64,000 bases of DNA from Pseudomonas fuscovaginae SE-1 (lineage in GTDB: Bacteria; Pseudomonadota; Gammaproteobacteria; Pseudomonadales; Pseudomonadaceae): assembly GCF_000364705.1 (NCBI RefSeq), contig NZ_AQOH01000139.1, forward strand, positions 1-64,000, read 5' to 3'. The notes under the pieces are model-generated. The model searched no databases. It saw nothing but the letters and a program-made list of their open reading frames with translations, and was not told the DNA's origin. Shown here piece after piece: positions 9,292 through 26,096 of this stretch. Position numbers and translations under genes: made by a program. Each line of letters starts with the position of its first letter. Position 1 is the stretch's first letter.

Positions 9292-9312
9292 GCGCGGGAG
9301 CTTGCTCCCGCG
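9292..9312. other. GC-rich hairpin in the dnaK-dnaJ gap
   Basis: GCGCGGGAG, loop CTTG, CTCCCGCG. There is no T-run, so it is not a canonical terminator. It may stabilise dnaK mRNA or partly attenuate transcription into dnaJ, giving less DnaJ than DnaK. Confidence 0.6.
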
Positions 9313-9383
9313 TTGGCGTGTCTGGAGTACGCAAATTTTTACAGCATGCGACAGCGCTCGGGTGCTGGCCTCAGGGGCAATTT

Positions 9384-11325
<1,942 letters not shown>

Positions 11326-11365
11326 TCTGAATGGCGCGTCCCGCTCTATGGCGCGCCTTTTCCTT

Positions 11366-11438
11366 GTAGGAGCAGGGCTTGCCCGCGAAGCTTCTGGCGA
11401 TCTCAAGATCGCTTTCGCGTGCAAGCCTCGCTCCTGCA
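11366..11438. repeat. Inverted pair of REP elements
   Basis: Two REP-like units in opposite orientation. One is GTAGGAGCAGGGCTTGCCCG followed by CGAAG (11366-11390). The other is the inverted CGCG-TGCAAGCC-GCTCCTGC form (about 11413-11438). The short spacer contains its own GATC palindrome. This is the BIME/REPIN arrangement common in Pseudomonas intergenic DNA, here behind dapB. Confidence 0.8.
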
Positions 11439-11600
11439 GCGGGGTACATGCGAGGCGTGTACGCCCTCAAGACCGCTTGGCGACGTCCTGTCGCATTTCC
11501 TGGCCTTCAAGGCTCATTAGCGGTGGATTAAAAAAGCATTTTTCTGTAAGCTACAGCTTTAGTGTGTCCACTAAAAGCGCGCAGAATAATTCAGTGAAAG

Positions 11601-11636
11601 AAGCGGGGTGACGTGTCCATACGTCACTCCGCTTTT
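11601..11636 (+). terminator. Strong terminator or attenuator upstream of carA
   Basis: AAGCGGGGTGACGT (11601-11614), loop GTCCAT, ACGTCACTCCGCTT (11621-11634): a 14-bp stem with one G-U pair, followed by Ts. It ends about 48 bases before the carA start. The rest of the 358-base gap contains only the REP pair and AT-rich promoter-like DNA. Confidence 0.85.
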
Positions 11637-11683
11637 TTACAACCTGCGATCGCCCTTTCAGGCTTTATTTACGGGAGGTCTTC

Positions 11684-12820
11684 TTGACTAAGCCAGCCAT
11701 ACTTGCCCTTGCTGATGGCAGCATTTTTCGCGGCGAAGCCATTGGAGCCGACGGCCAGACCGTTGGTGAGGTGGTGTTCAACACCGCAATGACCGGCTAT
11801 CAGGAAATCCTTACCGATCCTTCCTACGCCCAACAGATCGTTACCCTGACCTATCCGCACATCGGCAACACCGGCACCACGCCGGAGGATGCCGAGTCCA
11901 ACCGCGTGTGGTCGGCCGGCCTGGTCATCCGCGACTTGCCGCTGGTGGCGAGCAACTGGCGTAACACGATGTCCCTGTCGGACTACCTGAAGGCCAACAA
12001 CGTGGTGGCCATCGCCGGTATCGACACCCGTCGCCTGACCCGCATCCTGCGTGAGAAGGGCTCGCAGAACGGCTGCATCCTGGCCGGCGACAACATCACC
12101 GAGGAAGCGGCCATCGCCGCGGCGCGCGGCTTCCCAGGCCTGAAAGGCATGGACCTGGCGAAAGTCGTCAGCACCCAGGAAGCCTACGAGTGGCGTTCGA
12201 CGGTCTGGGAATTGAAGACCGACAGCCACGCGACCATCGACGCCGCCGACCTGCCTTACCACGTCGTGGCTTACGACTACGGCATCAAGTCGAACATCCT
12301 GCGCATGCTGGTCGAGCGCGGCTGTCGCGTCACCGTGCTGCCGGCCCAGGCGCCTGCCAGCGAAGCCCTGGCCCTCAAGCCGGACGGCGTGTTCCTGTCC
12401 AACGGCCCTGGCGATCCGGAGCCTTGCGACTACGCGATCCAGGCGATCAAGGAAATCCTGGAGACCGAGATTCCGGTGTTCGGTATCTGCCTGGGTCACC
12501 AACTGCTGGCCCTGGCCTCCGGTGCCAAGACCATCAAGATGGGTCACGGCCACCATGGTGCCAACCACCCGGTGCAGGACCTGGATTCCGGTGTCGTCAT
12601 GATCACCAGCCAGAACCACGGTTTCGCCGTGGATGAAGCGACCCTGCCAGGCAATGTCCGGGCGATCCACAAGTCGCTGTTCGACGGCTCGCTGCAAGGC
12701 ATCGAGCGTACCGACAAGAGCGCGTTCAGCTTCCAGGGCCACCCTGAAGCCAGCCCGGGCCCGAACGATGTGGCGCCGCTGTTCGATCGCTTCATCAATG
12801 AGATGGCCAAGCGCCGTTGA
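11684..12820 (+). CDS. carA: Carbamoyl-phosphate synthase small subunit
   Basis: Glutaminase subunit that feeds ammonia to CarB for carbamoyl phosphate synthesis, used for arginine and pyrimidines. 378 residues. The C-terminal class I amidotransferase domain has nucleophile Cys269 in [15 protein letters not shown] and the catalytic His in [10 protein letters not shown]. The start is a TTG at 11684, supported by GGGAGG at 11673-11678 with 5-base spacing and by the conserved N-terminus [16 protein letters not shown]. No better ATG exists. carB follows after about 105 bases. Confidence 0.97.
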   Translation: MTKPAILALADGSIFRGEAIGADGQTVGEVVFNTAMTGYQEILTDPSYAQQIVTLTYPHIGNTGTTPEDAESNRVWSAGLVIRDLPLVASNWRNTMSLSDYLKANNVVAIAGIDTRRLTRILREKGSQNGCILAGDNITEEAAIAAARGFPGLKGMDLAKVVSTQEAYEWRSTVWELKTDSHATIDAADLPYHVVAYDYGIKSNILRMLVERGCRVTVLPAQAPASEALALKPDGVFLSNGPGDPEPCDYAIQAIKEILETEIPVFGICLGHQLLALASGAKTIKMGHGHHGANHPVQDLDSGVVMITSQNHGFAVDEATLPGNVRAIHKSLFDGSLQGIERTDKSAFSFQGHPEASPGPNDVAPLFDRFINEMAKRR

Positions 12821-12925
12821 TTGCCTGGATGCCTTGGGCGGCCCCGCGTGGCGGCGGCCCCCTTGGCAGTTTCAAGGACGTTTCAACGACTTGCCGACTG
12901 ACCCGCGGATTTGAGTGACAAACCC

Positions 12926-16143
<3,218 letters not shown>

Positions 16144-16147
<4 letters not shown>

Positions 16148-16626
16148 GCATAACCAAGTACCCCATGACCGTTCAGGGTGCCAAGGCCCTGGAAGATGAG
16201 CACGCTCACCTGACCAAGGTCGTCCGTCCGAAGCTGAGCCAGGACATCGGTACGGCCCGCGAGCTGGGCGACCTGAAGGAAAACGCCGAATACCATGCTG
16301 CACGCGAGCAGCAGGGTATGGTCGAGGCGCGGATTCGCGATATCGAAGGTCGCCTGCAGAACGCGGTGATCATCGATGTCACGACCATTCCGCACACTGG
16401 TAAGGTGATTTTCGGCACGACGGTGGAAATCGCCAACGTCGAGACCGACGAGACCGTGACCTATCACATCGTGGGTGAGGATGAGGCTGACATCAAACAG
16501 GGCAAGATCTCGGTGGTTTCCCCCATCGCCCGTGCCCTGATCGCCAAGGACGAAGGCGATGTCGTGACCGTCAAGACGCCGGGTGGCGTGATCGAGTACG
16601 AGATTGTCGCAGTCCGTCACATCTGA
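16144..16626 (+). CDS. greA: Transcription elongation factor GreA
   Basis: Rescues backtracked RNA polymerase by stimulating transcript cleavage through the secondary channel. 160 residues. The N-terminal coiled coil (about residues 8-75) carries the acidic tip in the segment [20 protein letters not shown]. The C-terminal FKBP-like domain contains [20 protein letters not shown]. The ATG overlaps the carB stop by 4 bases, implying translational coupling to the car operon, as in P. aeruginosa. Confidence 0.97.
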
Positions 16627-16654
16627 ACGCAGGCGCCCGCTGCGCGCGGGCGCC

Positions 16655-17059
16655 ATGCTCTGGCAACTGGCCCAGATGCTCTGGGTCGGCGGCTTGTGGT
16701 TATTGCACGTGGGGCTGTTGCCGGTCCTCGCGCAGATTGGCCTGGCGCCGTTGCTGATCGAAGAGGTCGGTGCGCAGCTGGGTTCTCTATTGGTGGGATT
16801 TGCAGTGGTCTGCGTGACCGTGCAGGTCCTGGTGCTGGTTCGGACCGAAGGTCGCTCGAGCCTGTGGCGCGATACCCGTGGGCAACTGCTGCTGATGGCC
16901 TGGTATGCGTGCGCGATGTATTTCGCGATGCGCTACTGGCAGCCGCAAGCCTTGCGCTTGCAACTGTTCAGCTATCTGGTGCTTGGCCTGTCCGGCCTGG
17001 TGCTGGTGTTGCTGCCCGTTCCGGGCGAGGATGGCAGGGCACGCCAGGCGTACCCTTGA
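16655..17059 (+). CDS. DUF4149-type small membrane protein
   Basis: A 134-residue integral membrane protein with about four hydrophobic segments, starting MLWQLAQMLWVGGLWLLHVG. The opening aromatic and Gly pattern and size fit DUF4149 membrane proteins, which have no established function. I used the ATG at 16655; a TTG at 16604 inside greA is also in frame. It lies between greA and the convergent yhbY, with only 12 bases between the stops and no visible terminator. The position matches a conserved hypothetical gene after greA in other Pseudomonas. Confidence 0.8.
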   Translation: MLWQLAQMLWVGGLWLLHVGLLPVLAQIGLAPLLIEEVGAQLGSLLVGFAVVCVTVQVLVLVRTEGRSSLWRDTRGQLLLMAWYACAMYFAMRYWQPQALRLQLFSYLVLGLSGLVLVLLPVPGEDGRARQAYP

Positions 17060-17071
17060 CCCTGGCGGCTG

Positions 17072-17380
17072 TCACTTGTAGCGGTGCACGTTCGACAGTT
17101 GCTTGTTGACGTCGAAGTTGCGGCGATAGATCAGTGCCATCTTGCCGATGACCTGTACCAGGTCCGCCTTGCCGACCTTGCACAGTTCCGCGATGTGCGC
17201 CAGGCGCTGCTCGCGATCGAGGATGTTGAGCTTGACCTTGATCAGCTCGTGGTCGTTCAGCGCGCGCTCGAGTTCGGCTAGCACACCTTCAGTCAAACCG
17301 TTGTCAGCCACAGTCAATACTGGTTTCAGATGGTGGCCAATGGATTTGTACTGTTTCTTCTGCTCCTGAGTGAGCGGCAT
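17072..17380 (-). CDS. yhbY: CRS1/YhbY-type RNA-binding protein
   Basis: A 102-residue protein made of a single CRM domain, the fold of E. coli YhbY, which associates with pre-50S ribosomal particles. Family features are the opening EQKKQYKSIGHHLKPVLTV, the segment NGLTEGVLAELERALNDHELIKVK, and the GxxG-like loop replaced by the KADLVQVIGKMALIYRRN region. The start at 17380 is an ATG. It is divergent from rlmE, another ribosome-assembly factor, across about 106 bases. Confidence 0.94.
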   Translation of the reverse strand: MPLTQEQKKQYKSIGHHLKPVLTVADNGLTEGVLAELERALNDHELIKVKLNILDREQRLAHIAELCKVGKADLVQVIGKMALIYRRNFDVNKQLSNVHRYK

Positions 17381-17486
17381 AATCTGACCCCTGCGTCTGA
17401 TCTGGTAAAAAAATGGCGGCTAGTTTACCCGAGCGAGTCCGGGACCGCCCAGTTAATCGCGATTCGACAATTTTTCGAGGTGGCCC

Positions 17487-18119
17487 GTGGCCCGTTCCAA
17501 GACCAGCCATAACTGGCTGAAAGAGCATTTCAACGACCCATTCGTCAAAATGGCGCAAAAGGACGGCTACCGTTCCCGCGCCAGCTACAAGCTGCTGGAG
17601 ATCCAGGAAAAGGACCGGCTGATCCGTCCGGGCATGAGCGTGATCGACCTCGGCGCGGCGCCGGGTGGCTGGTCGCAGGTGACCAGTCGTCTGATTGGTG
17701 GCCAGGGTCGGCTGATCGCCTCCGATATCCTCGACATGGACGCGATTCCCGACGTGACCTTCATCAAGGGCGACTTCACCGAGGACGCCGTGTTGGCGCA
17801 AATCCTCGAGGCGGTTGGAAATTCCGAGGTTGACCTTGTGATTTCCGATATGGCCCCCAATATGAGTGGTACGCCCGCTGTGGATATGCCGCGCTCGATG
17901 TTTCTTTGCGAGCTGGCTCTGGACCTGGCGGGGCGTGTGTTGCGGCCTGGTGGTGATTTTCTGATCAAGATATTCCAGGGCGAAGGCTTCGACGAGTACC
18001 ACAAGAACGTGCGCAAGATGTTCGAGAAGGTGCAGATGCGTAAGCCGAGCTCATCCCGCGATCGTTCCCGCGAGCAGTACCTGCTGGGGCGTGGCTTCCG
18101 CGGACGCGATACCGAGTAA
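17487..18119 (+). CDS. rlmE: 23S rRNA 2'-O-methyltransferase RlmE (FtsJ/RrmJ)
   Basis: Methylates the 2'-OH of U2552 (E. coli numbering) in 23S rRNA during late 50S assembly; known as a heat-shock protein in E. coli. 210 residues. It shows SAM motif [13 protein letters not shown] near residue 52, motif [11 protein letters not shown], and the catalytic Lys segment [13 protein letters not shown], giving the K-D-K-E set. The start is GTG at 17487, with GAGG 6 bases upstream. It precedes ftsH as in many proteobacteria. Confidence 0.96.
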   Translation: MARSKTSHNWLKEHFNDPFVKMAQKDGYRSRASYKLLEIQEKDRLIRPGMSVIDLGAAPGGWSQVTSRLIGGQGRLIASDILDMDAIPDVTFIKGDFTEDAVLAQILEAVGNSEVDLVISDMAPNMSGTPAVDMPRSMFLCELALDLAGRVLRPGGDFLIKIFQGEGFDEYHKNVRKMFEKVQMRKPSSSRDRSREQYLLGRGFRGRDTE

Positions 18120-18309
18120 TAGGTTTTTTGGGCTGGGCAATAGGAAATTCGCATTTCGCCTCGTGAACATAAGCGAATATTGTGTAGTCAATGTTTCACA
18201 AAGGGTTACAGACGGCTCCTGCGCAGCTGTAGGTAATGTAGTAAGTTATGCCGGTGAATTTCATGCGAAGCGCGCGCCACAAGCGGAGCTGGCTTCAGAG
18301 GGCACTTAA

Positions 18310-20229
<1,920 letters not shown>

Positions 20230-20237
20230 GGTTTGAA

Positions 20238-21089
20238 ATGACTTCTGTTCAGTCCTCGACCCGGTTGCCTTGCGGCAACCGGGTTCTTGATTTGGCCCGG
20301 ACGCATGTCATGGGCATTCTCAACGTTACCCCTGATTCCTTTTCCGATGGCGGGCGTTTCAGTCAGTTGGATGCGGCGTTGCGGCATGCCGAGGGCATGG
20401 TGCGGGCCGGTGCGACCCTGATCGACGTCGGTGGCGAATCGACCCGGCCGGGTGCACGGGTCGTCTCGCCCCTGGAAGAGCTTGAGCGGGTGGCGCCGAT
20501 CGTCGAGCGCATCCATCGCGAGCTGGATGTGATCATTTCGGTCGACACCTCGACACCGGCGGTGATGCGCGAAACGGCGCGTCTCGGCGCCGGCCTGATC
20601 AACGACGTGCGCTCGCTGCGGCGCGACGGCGCGCTGGATGCGGCAGCGGCTACCGGCTTGCCGGTGTGCCTGATGCACATGCTCGGCGAGCCCGGCGACA
20701 TGCAGGATAATCCGCGGTATGAAAACGTCACGCGAGACGTACAGGCGTTTCTCGTCGAGCGCATGCGCGAGTGCGAGGCCGCGGGGATTCCCGCCGAGCG
20801 GATTGTCCTGGATCCCGGCTTCGGCTTTGCGAAAACCCTGCAGCACAACCTGAGCCTGTTCAAGCACATGGAGCAGTTGCATGCGCTTGGACGGCCACTG
20901 TTGGTGGGTGTCTCGCGAAAGAGCATGATAGGCCTGACACTGGGGCGACCCGTGGGCGAACGTCTGTATGGCAGCCTGGCCCTGGCGGCGCTGGCAATGA
21001 GCAAGGGCGCGCGGATTTTGCGGGTGCACGATGTGGCCGAGACGGCCGACATCGTCAAGATGCTCGCTGCGGTAGAAGCTGCCGAATAA
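20238..21089 (+). CDS. folP: Dihydropteroate synthase
   Basis: Condenses p-aminobenzoate with the pterin pyrophosphate in folate synthesis and is the target of sulfonamides. 283 residues, TIM barrel. Signature loop 1 is [17 protein letters not shown] near residue 28, and the pterin loop follows as GGESTRPGA. The segment [11 protein letters not shown] and the final strand [14 protein letters not shown] are typical. It sits between ftsH and glmM, as in E. coli. folK, the preceding enzyme of the pathway, is encoded elsewhere in this window at 46 kb. Confidence 0.97.
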   Translation: MTSVQSSTRLPCGNRVLDLARTHVMGILNVTPDSFSDGGRFSQLDAALRHAEGMVRAGATLIDVGGESTRPGARVVSPLEELERVAPIVERIHRELDVIISVDTSTPAVMRETARLGAGLINDVRSLRRDGALDAAAATGLPVCLMHMLGEPGDMQDNPRYENVTRDVQAFLVERMRECEAAGIPAERIVLDPGFGFAKTLQHNLSLFKHMEQLHALGRPLLVGVSRKSMIGLTLGRPVGERLYGSLALAALAMSKGARILRVHDVAETADIVKMLAAVEAAE

Positions 21090-21105
21090 GAACGATGGAG
21101 CACGT

Positions 21106-22443
21106 ATGAAGAAAAAATATTTCGGCACCGACGGTATTCGGGGCCGCGTCGGGCAGTACCCGATCACCCCCGATTTCATGCTCAAGCTGGGCTGGGCCGC
21201 CGGCATGGCGTTCCGCAAGCAGGGCGCCTGCCGCGTTCTGGTCGGCAAGGACACGCGCATCTCCGGCTACATGTTCGAATCCGCCCTGGAGGCCGGCCTG
21301 TCCGCGGCTGGGGCTGACGTGATGCTGCTGGGGCCGATGCCGACCCCGGCCATCGCCTACCTGACCCGCACGTTCCACGCCGAGGCGGGGATCGTCATCA
21401 GTGCTTCGCACAACCCGCACGACGACAACGGCATCAAGTTCTTCTCCGGCGAAGGCACCAAGCTGCCGGATGAAGTGGAGCTGATGATCGAGGAGTTGCT
21501 CGATGCGCCGATGACCGTGGTCGAGTCGGGCAAGCTCGGCAAGGTCTCGCGGATCAACGACGCGGCCGGCCGCTACATCGAGTTCTGCAAGGGCAGCGTG
21601 CCGACCGGCACCAAGCTGTCCGATCTGAAAATCGTGCTCGATTGCGCCCACGGCGCGACCTACAAGGTGGCGCCGAGCGTCTTTCGCGAGTTGGGCGCGC
21701 AGGTTACCGCGCTGTCGGTGCAGCCCAACGGGTTGAACATCAACGATAATTGCGGCTCGACCCACATCAAGCCGCTGCAGGCGGCGGTGCTGGCCGAGCA
21801 GGCCGACCTCGGCATCGCCTTCGACGGTGATGGCGACCGCGTACTGATGGTTGATCACACCGGCACGGTGGTCGATGGTGACGAACTGGTGTTCATCATT
21901 GCCCGTGACCTGGCCGAGCGCGGCAAGCTCAATGGCGGGGTGGTCGGGACGCTGATGAGCAATCTCGGGATGGAGCTGGCGCTCAAGGAGCTGGATATTC
22001 CGTTCGTGCGCGCCAATGTCGGTGACCGCTATGTGATTGCCGAGCTGCTCGAGCGCAACTGGCTGGTCGGTGGCGAGAATTCGGGGCATATCCTGTGCCT
22101 GAATCACAACACCACCGGTGATGCGATCATCGCGGCGCTGCAGGTGTTGCTGGCCTTGCGGCGTCGTGGCGAGACCCTGGCCGAGGCGCGCCAGGCTGTG
22201 CGCAAGTGCCCTCAGGTGCTGGTCAACGTGCGTTTCGGCGGTGGTGTCGACCCGGTCAAGCACCCGCAGGTGGTGGCCGAATGCGAGCGGGTCACCCAGG
22301 CCATGAACGGTCGCGGGCGTGTGCTGTTGCGCAAGTCGGGGACCGAGCCGTTGGTGCGTGTGATGGTCGAAGGCGAGGACGAAAAGTCCGTCCGCGGGCA
22401 TGCCGAAGGGCTGGCAAAACTGGTTGCTGAAGTTTGTGCCTGA
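21106..22443 (+). CDS. glmM: Phosphoglucosamine mutase
   Basis: Interconverts glucosamine-6-phosphate and glucosamine-1-phosphate for peptidoglycan and LPS. 445 residues. The phospho-Ser is Ser101 in [16 protein letters not shown]. The Mg-binding loop is DGDGDR near residue 240, the sugar loop GGENSGH follows, and the C-terminal phosphate site is [12 protein letters not shown]. It lies 16 bases behind folP. Confidence 0.98.
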   Translation: MKKKYFGTDGIRGRVGQYPITPDFMLKLGWAAGMAFRKQGACRVLVGKDTRISGYMFESALEAGLSAAGADVMLLGPMPTPAIAYLTRTFHAEAGIVISASHNPHDDNGIKFFSGEGTKLPDEVELMIEELLDAPMTVVESGKLGKVSRINDAAGRYIEFCKGSVPTGTKLSDLKIVLDCAHGATYKVAPSVFRELGAQVTALSVQPNGLNINDNCGSTHIKPLQAAVLAEQADLGIAFDGDGDRVLMVDHTGTVVDGDELVFIIARDLAERGKLNGGVVGTLMSNLGMELALKELDIPFVRANVGDRYVIAELLERNWLVGGENSGHILCLNHNTTGDAIIAALQVLLALRRRGETLAEARQAVRKCPQVLVNVRFGGGVDPVKHPQVVAECERVTQAMNGRGRVLLRKSGTEPLVRVMVEGEDEKSVRGHAEGLAKLVAEVCA

Positions 22444-22509
22444 AATTGGCTTGCCAGTGATGATCTGGTTGGGTAATATCTGCGCCCACTTTAACCCGCG
22501 AGGTAGAGC

Positions 22510-23265
22510 ATGCGTCGCCCCCTGGTAGCTGGTAACTGGAAAATGCACGGTACCCGCGCCAGCGTCGCTGAGCTGATCAAGGGGCTGCGGAATCTGGCCC
22601 TGCCGAGCGGTGTTGATGTTGCGGTATTCCCGCCTTGCTTGCATATCACCCAAGTGGTCGATGGTTTGAAGGGCAAGTCGATCTCGGTCGGCGCGCAGAA
22701 CTCTGCTGTGGAATCCATGCAAGGCGCCTTGACAGGTGAGATTGCACCGAGCCAGTTGGTCGATGCAGGTTGCTCCCTGGTGCTGGTTGGGCACTCGGAA
22801 CGTCGCCAGATAATGGGCGAGACGGATCGGACGCTCAATCGCAAGTTTGCGGCAGCGCAGGCTTGCGGGCTGATTCCGGTGCTGTGTGTTGGGGAGACCC
22901 AGGCGCAGCGTGAAGCCGGCAAGACGCTGGAAGTGGTTTCGCGTCAGTTGGGCAGCATCATCGAAGAGTTGGGTGTCGGTGCTTTTGCCAAGGCTGTGAT
23001 CGCTTACGAGCCGGTCTGGGCCATTGGCACGGGGCTGACAGCTTCGCCGCAACAGGCGCAGGATGTGCATGCAGCCATTCGCGCACAGTTGGCGGCAGAG
23101 AATTCCGAAGTCGCTCAAGGTGTGCGGCTTCTGTACGGCGGCAGCGTGAAGGCGGCCAATGCGGTCGAACTGTTCGGCATGCCGGATATCGATGGGGGGC
23201 TCATTGGTGGAGCTTCCCTGAATGCAGATGAATTCGGTGCGATTTGTCGCGCTGCGGGAAACTGA
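22510..23265 (+). CDS. tpiA: Triosephosphate isomerase
   Basis: Interconverts dihydroxyacetone phosphate and glyceraldehyde-3-phosphate. 251 residues, TIM barrel. The catalytic set is visible: Lys in GNWKMHGT near residue 12, His95 in VGHSERR and Glu167 in [11 protein letters not shown], followed by the phosphate loop [18 protein letters not shown] ribosome site precedes the ATG. secG begins 3 bases after the stop. Confidence 0.98.
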   Translation: MRRPLVAGNWKMHGTRASVAELIKGLRNLALPSGVDVAVFPPCLHITQVVDGLKGKSISVGAQNSAVESMQGALTGEIAPSQLVDAGCSLVLVGHSERRQIMGETDRTLNRKFAAAQACGLIPVLCVGETQAQREAGKTLEVVSRQLGSIIEELGVGAFAKAVIAYEPVWAIGTGLTASPQQAQDVHAAIRAQLAAENSEVAQGVRLLYGGSVKAANAVELFGMPDIDGGLIGGASLNADEFGAICRAAGN

Positions 23266-23268
23266 GAA

Positions 23269-23652
23269 ATGCTGGAAACGATCGTAGTCGTTCTTCATCT
23301 GTTGGCTGCACTGGGGGTTGTTGCTCTCGTACTGCTGCAACAGGGTAAAGGTGCGGAAGCTGGTGCATCTTTCGGCGCAGGTGCTTCAAATACTGTGTTC
23401 GGAAGCCAAGGTTCCTCTACCTTTCTTAGTAAGTTTACTGCTATACTTGCCGCAGGTTTCTTCATAACCAGCCTAGGGTTAGGTTACTTTGCTAAAGAGA
23501 AAGCTCACCAGCTGACTCAAGCAGGTCTGCCAAGCCCGGCAGTGTTGGAAGCGCCAAAGCAAAAGCCGGCATCTGATGATGTACCGGTGCTCCAGGAGCA
23601 AAAATCGGCCGCTCCGGCTGGTGATGTGCCTCAAGCTCCAGAGCAGAAGTAA
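23269..23652 (+). CDS. secG: Protein translocase subunit SecG
   Basis: Small membrane subunit of SecYEG that aids preprotein export. 127 residues. Two transmembrane helices lie at about residues 3-22 and 53-72, with the conserved loop [15 protein letters not shown] and [13 protein letters not shown] between them. The hydrophilic C-terminal tail is Pro/Ala/Lys-rich. It follows tpiA directly, and tRNA-Leu comes next. The pair secG-tRNA-Leu(GAG) is conserved in gamma-proteobacteria. Confidence 0.95.
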   Translation: MLETIVVVLHLLAALGVVALVLLQQGKGAEAGASFGAGASNTVFGSQGSSTFLSKFTAILAAGFFITSLGLGYFAKEKAHQLTQAGLPSPAVLEAPKQKPASDDVPVLQEQKSAAPAGDVPQAPEQK

Positions 23653-23681
23653 AACGGGTTTCATGCTGTAAACGTTGTATT

Positions 23682-23767
23682 GCCGAGGTGGTGGAATTGG
23701 TAGACACGCAACCTTGAGGTGGTTGTGCCCATAGGGTGTAGGGGTTCGAGTCCCCTTCTCGGTACCA
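23682..23767 (+). tRNA. leuU: tRNA-Leu (anticodon GAG)
   Basis: 86 bases including the encoded CCA. The acceptor GCCGAGG pairs with the 3' strand through a G1-U72 wobble. The anticodon stem CAACC/GGTTG holds loop TTGAGGT, giving anticodon GAG. A long variable arm identifies a class II (Leu) tRNA, and the T arm is GGGG-TTCGAGT-CCCC. It lies 29 bases after secG. Confidence 0.97.
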
Positions 23768-23778
23768 ATTATCAGGAG

Positions 23779-23801
23779 AGCCCGCTGTTGCGGGCTTTCT
23801 T
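23779..23801 (+). terminator. Terminator after tRNA-Leu
   Basis: AGCCCGC, loop TGTT, GCGGGCT, then TTCTT. It separates tRNA-Leu from the initiator tRNA. Confidence 0.85.
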
Positions 23802-23863
23802 GTAGGTGGAAGGTTACATTGACCCCAAAAGGGATCAGTCGTATACTTTTGCCCCAGCTTTGT

Positions 23864-23940
<77 letters not shown>

Positions 23941-23950
23941 GTTTTAGCGG

Positions 23951-23973
23951 AGCCCCTTTTCAGGGGCTTTTTG
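23951..23973 (+). terminator. Terminator after the initiator tRNA
   Basis: AGCCCC, loop TTTTCA, GGGGCT followed by TTTTT. First of two hairpin-T structures in the rimP leader. Confidence 0.85.
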
Positions 23974-24017
23974 TTAGCTGGACACAATCGATGCCGCATT
24001 TCGACGGCATTTCAGGG

Positions 24018-24040
24018 ATGGGCGATTCGCCCATTTTTTG
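24018..24040 (+). terminator. Second leader terminator upstream of rimP
   Basis: ATGGGCG (24018-24024), loop ATT, CGCCCAT followed by TTTTTT, ending about 42 bases before the rimP start. It may act as an attenuator of rimP-nusA-infB; in E. coli the equivalent leader mediates NusA-dependent feedback. Confidence 0.75.
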
Positions 24041-24081
24041 TTTTCTTAAATCGCATGCACACCATGCACGAGGGGGTTCAG

Positions 24082-24540
24082 GTGTCGAGCAAGCTAGAAC
24101 AGTTGCAGGCCTTGCTGGCCCCGGTGGTCGTGGCCCTGGGCTATGAATGCTGGGGTATCGAGTTTTCCGCTCAAGGCCGCCATTCCGTGTTGCGCGTTTA
24201 TATCGATAAAGAGGGTGGTGTCCTGGTGGATGACTGCGCCATCGTCAGTCGCCAGATCAGTGGCGTACTGGATGTCGAAGATCCGATTTCCACTGAATAT
24301 ACCCTTGAAGTTTCTTCTCCTGGCATGGAACGCCCGCTGTTCACCCTTGAACAGTTTGCCTCGCATGCCGGCGAACAAGTGAAAATAAGGCTGCGCTCGC
24401 CTTTCGAGGGACGACGCAACTTTCAGGGCCTTCTGCGTGGAGTGGAAGAGCAGGATGTCGTGGTGCGGGTGGATGACCACGAGTTCCTGTTGCCGATCGA
24501 TTTGATCGACAAGGCCAACATTATTCCCAGTTTTGACTGA
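24082..24540 (+). CDS. rimP: Ribosome maturation factor RimP
   Basis: 30S assembly factor of 152 residues. The start is GTG at 24082, with GAGGGGG at 24070-24076, giving [15 protein letters not shown], the usual Pseudomonas N-terminus and length. An ATG at 24064 is in frame but lies before the ribosome site. The alpha/beta N-terminal domain has GYECWGIEF and [14 protein letters not shown]. The C-terminal Sm-like domain has [22 protein letters not shown]. First protein gene of the nusA operon. Confidence 0.95.
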   Translation: MSSKLEQLQALLAPVVVALGYECWGIEFSAQGRHSVLRVYIDKEGGVLVDDCAIVSRQISGVLDVEDPISTEYTLEVSSPGMERPLFTLEQFASHAGEQVKIRLRSPFEGRRNFQGLLRGVEEQDVVVRVDDHEFLLPIDLIDKANIIPSFD

Positions 24541-24587
24541 GACGCGGATCCCGCGGATCCAATGGCTTGCGAAAGGCGAGGCGTACG

Positions 24588-26069
24588 ATGAGCAAAGAAG
24601 TATTGCTGGTTGTTGAGTCGGTATCCAATGAAAAGGGTGTACCGGCGGGCGTGATTTTTGAGGCGCTGGAGATTGCTCTGGCGACTGCTACCAAGAAACG
24701 CTTTGAAGACGAAGTTGACCTGCGTGTGGAAATCAACCGCCATACCGGTTCCTATGAGACTTTCCGTCGTTGGACCGTGGTCGAGGAAGCCGATCTTGAC
24801 GATCCGGCGATCGAGACCTGGCCAAGCAAGGTCGCCCTGACCCATCCGGGCGCCAAGGTTGGCGACGTCGTCGAGGAGAAGATCGAATCCATCGAGTTCG
24901 GTCGCATCGCCGCCCAGACCGCCAAGCAGGTCATCGTGCAGAAGGTTCGCGAAGCCGAGCGCGCGCAGGTGGTCGATGCCTACCGCGAGCGCCTGGGCGA
25001 GATCATCTCCGGTACCGTGAAGAAGGTCACCCGCGACAACGTCATCGTTGACCTGGGCAACAACGCCGAAGCGCTGCTGGCGCGTGAAGACATCATTTCC
25101 CGTGAGACTTTCCGCGTGGGTGTACGGGTTCGTGCACTGCTCAAGGAAATCCGCACCGAGAACCGCGGTCCCCAGCTGATCCTGTCGCGCACCGCGCCGG
25201 AAATGCTGATCGAGCTGTTCCGGATCGAAGTGCCCGAGATCGCCGAAGGGCTGATCGAAGTGATGGCGGCGTCCCGTGACCCGGGTTCGCGCGCCAAGAT
25301 CGCTGTCCGCTCCAAGGACAAGCGTATCGACCCGCAGGGCGCGTGCATCGGCATGCGTGGTTCACGCGTCCAGGCCGTCTCCGGCGAGCTGGGTGGCGAG
25401 CGTGTGGATATCGTGCTGTGGGACGACAACCCGGCCCAGTTCGTCATCAACGCCATGTCGCCGGCTGAAGTCGCGGCGATCATCGTTGACGAGGACGCCC
25501 ATGCGATGGACATCGCGGTGGGTGCCGACAACCTGGCCCAGGCCATCGGCCGTGGCGGTCAGAACGTACGTCTGGCCAGCCAGCTGACCGGCTGGACCCT
25601 GAACGTGATGACCGAGTCGGACATCCAGGCTAAGCAACAGGCAGAAACCGGTGACATTCTGCGCAACTTCATCGACGAGCTGGAGGTCGACGAAGAACTG
25701 GCACAGGTGCTGGTCGATGAAGGTTTCACCAGCCTGGAAGAAATTGCCTACGTACCGTTGGAAGAGATGCTCAACATCGATGGCTTCGACGAGGAAATCG
25801 TCAACGAGCTTCGCGCTCGTGCCAAGGACCGCCTGTTGACCAAAGCCATCGCTACCGAGGAAAAACTGGCAGACGCCCATCCGGCCGAAGACCTGCTCTC
25901 GCTCGAGGGCATGGACAAGGATTTGGCGATGGAACTGGCGGTGCGCGGCGTCATTACCCGCGAAGACCTGGCCGAGCAGTCGATTGACGACCTGCTCGAC
26001 ATCGACGGCATCGACGATGATCGTGCCGGCAAGTTGATCATGGCCGCCCGAGCCCACTGGTTCGAGTAA
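24588..26069 (+). CDS. nusA: Transcription termination/antitermination factor NusA
   Basis: RNA polymerase-binding factor controlling pausing, termination and antitermination. 493 residues. In order it has an N-terminal polymerase-binding domain, an S1 domain (about 135-200, [20 protein letters not shown]), and two KH domains with [14 protein letters not shown] and [13 protein letters not shown]. Two C-terminal acidic repeats follow, one around [20 protein letters not shown] and one around [21 protein letters not shown]. The ATG at 24588 is preferred over one seven codons upstream. infB follows after 27 bases. Confidence 0.98.
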   Translation: MSKEVLLVVESVSNEKGVPAGVIFEALEIALATATKKRFEDEVDLRVEINRHTGSYETFRRWTVVEEADLDDPAIETWPSKVALTHPGAKVGDVVEEKIESIEFGRIAAQTAKQVIVQKVREAERAQVVDAYRERLGEIISGTVKKVTRDNVIVDLGNNAEALLAREDIISRETFRVGVRVRALLKEIRTENRGPQLILSRTAPEMLIELFRIEVPEIAEGLIEVMAASRDPGSRAKIAVRSKDKRIDPQGACIGMRGSRVQAVSGELGGERVDIVLWDDNPAQFVINAMSPAEVAAIIVDEDAHAMDIAVGADNLAQAIGRGGQNVRLASQLTGWTLNVMTESDIQAKQQAETGDILRNFIDELEVDEELAQVLVDEGFTSLEEIAYVPLEEMLNIDGFDEEIVNELRARAKDRLLTKAIATEEKLADAHPAEDLLSLEGMDKDLAMELAVRGVITREDLAEQSIDDLLDIDGIDDDRAGKLIMAARAHWFE

Positions 26070-26096
26070 TTAGGCGCGGCCTGAGGAGAGAAGTGC

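Noticed and set aside
11489..11510. TGTCGC resembling an ArgR half-site upstream of carA
   Set aside because: Only the TGTCGC core matches; the rest of the ArgR consensus and a second half-site are missing.
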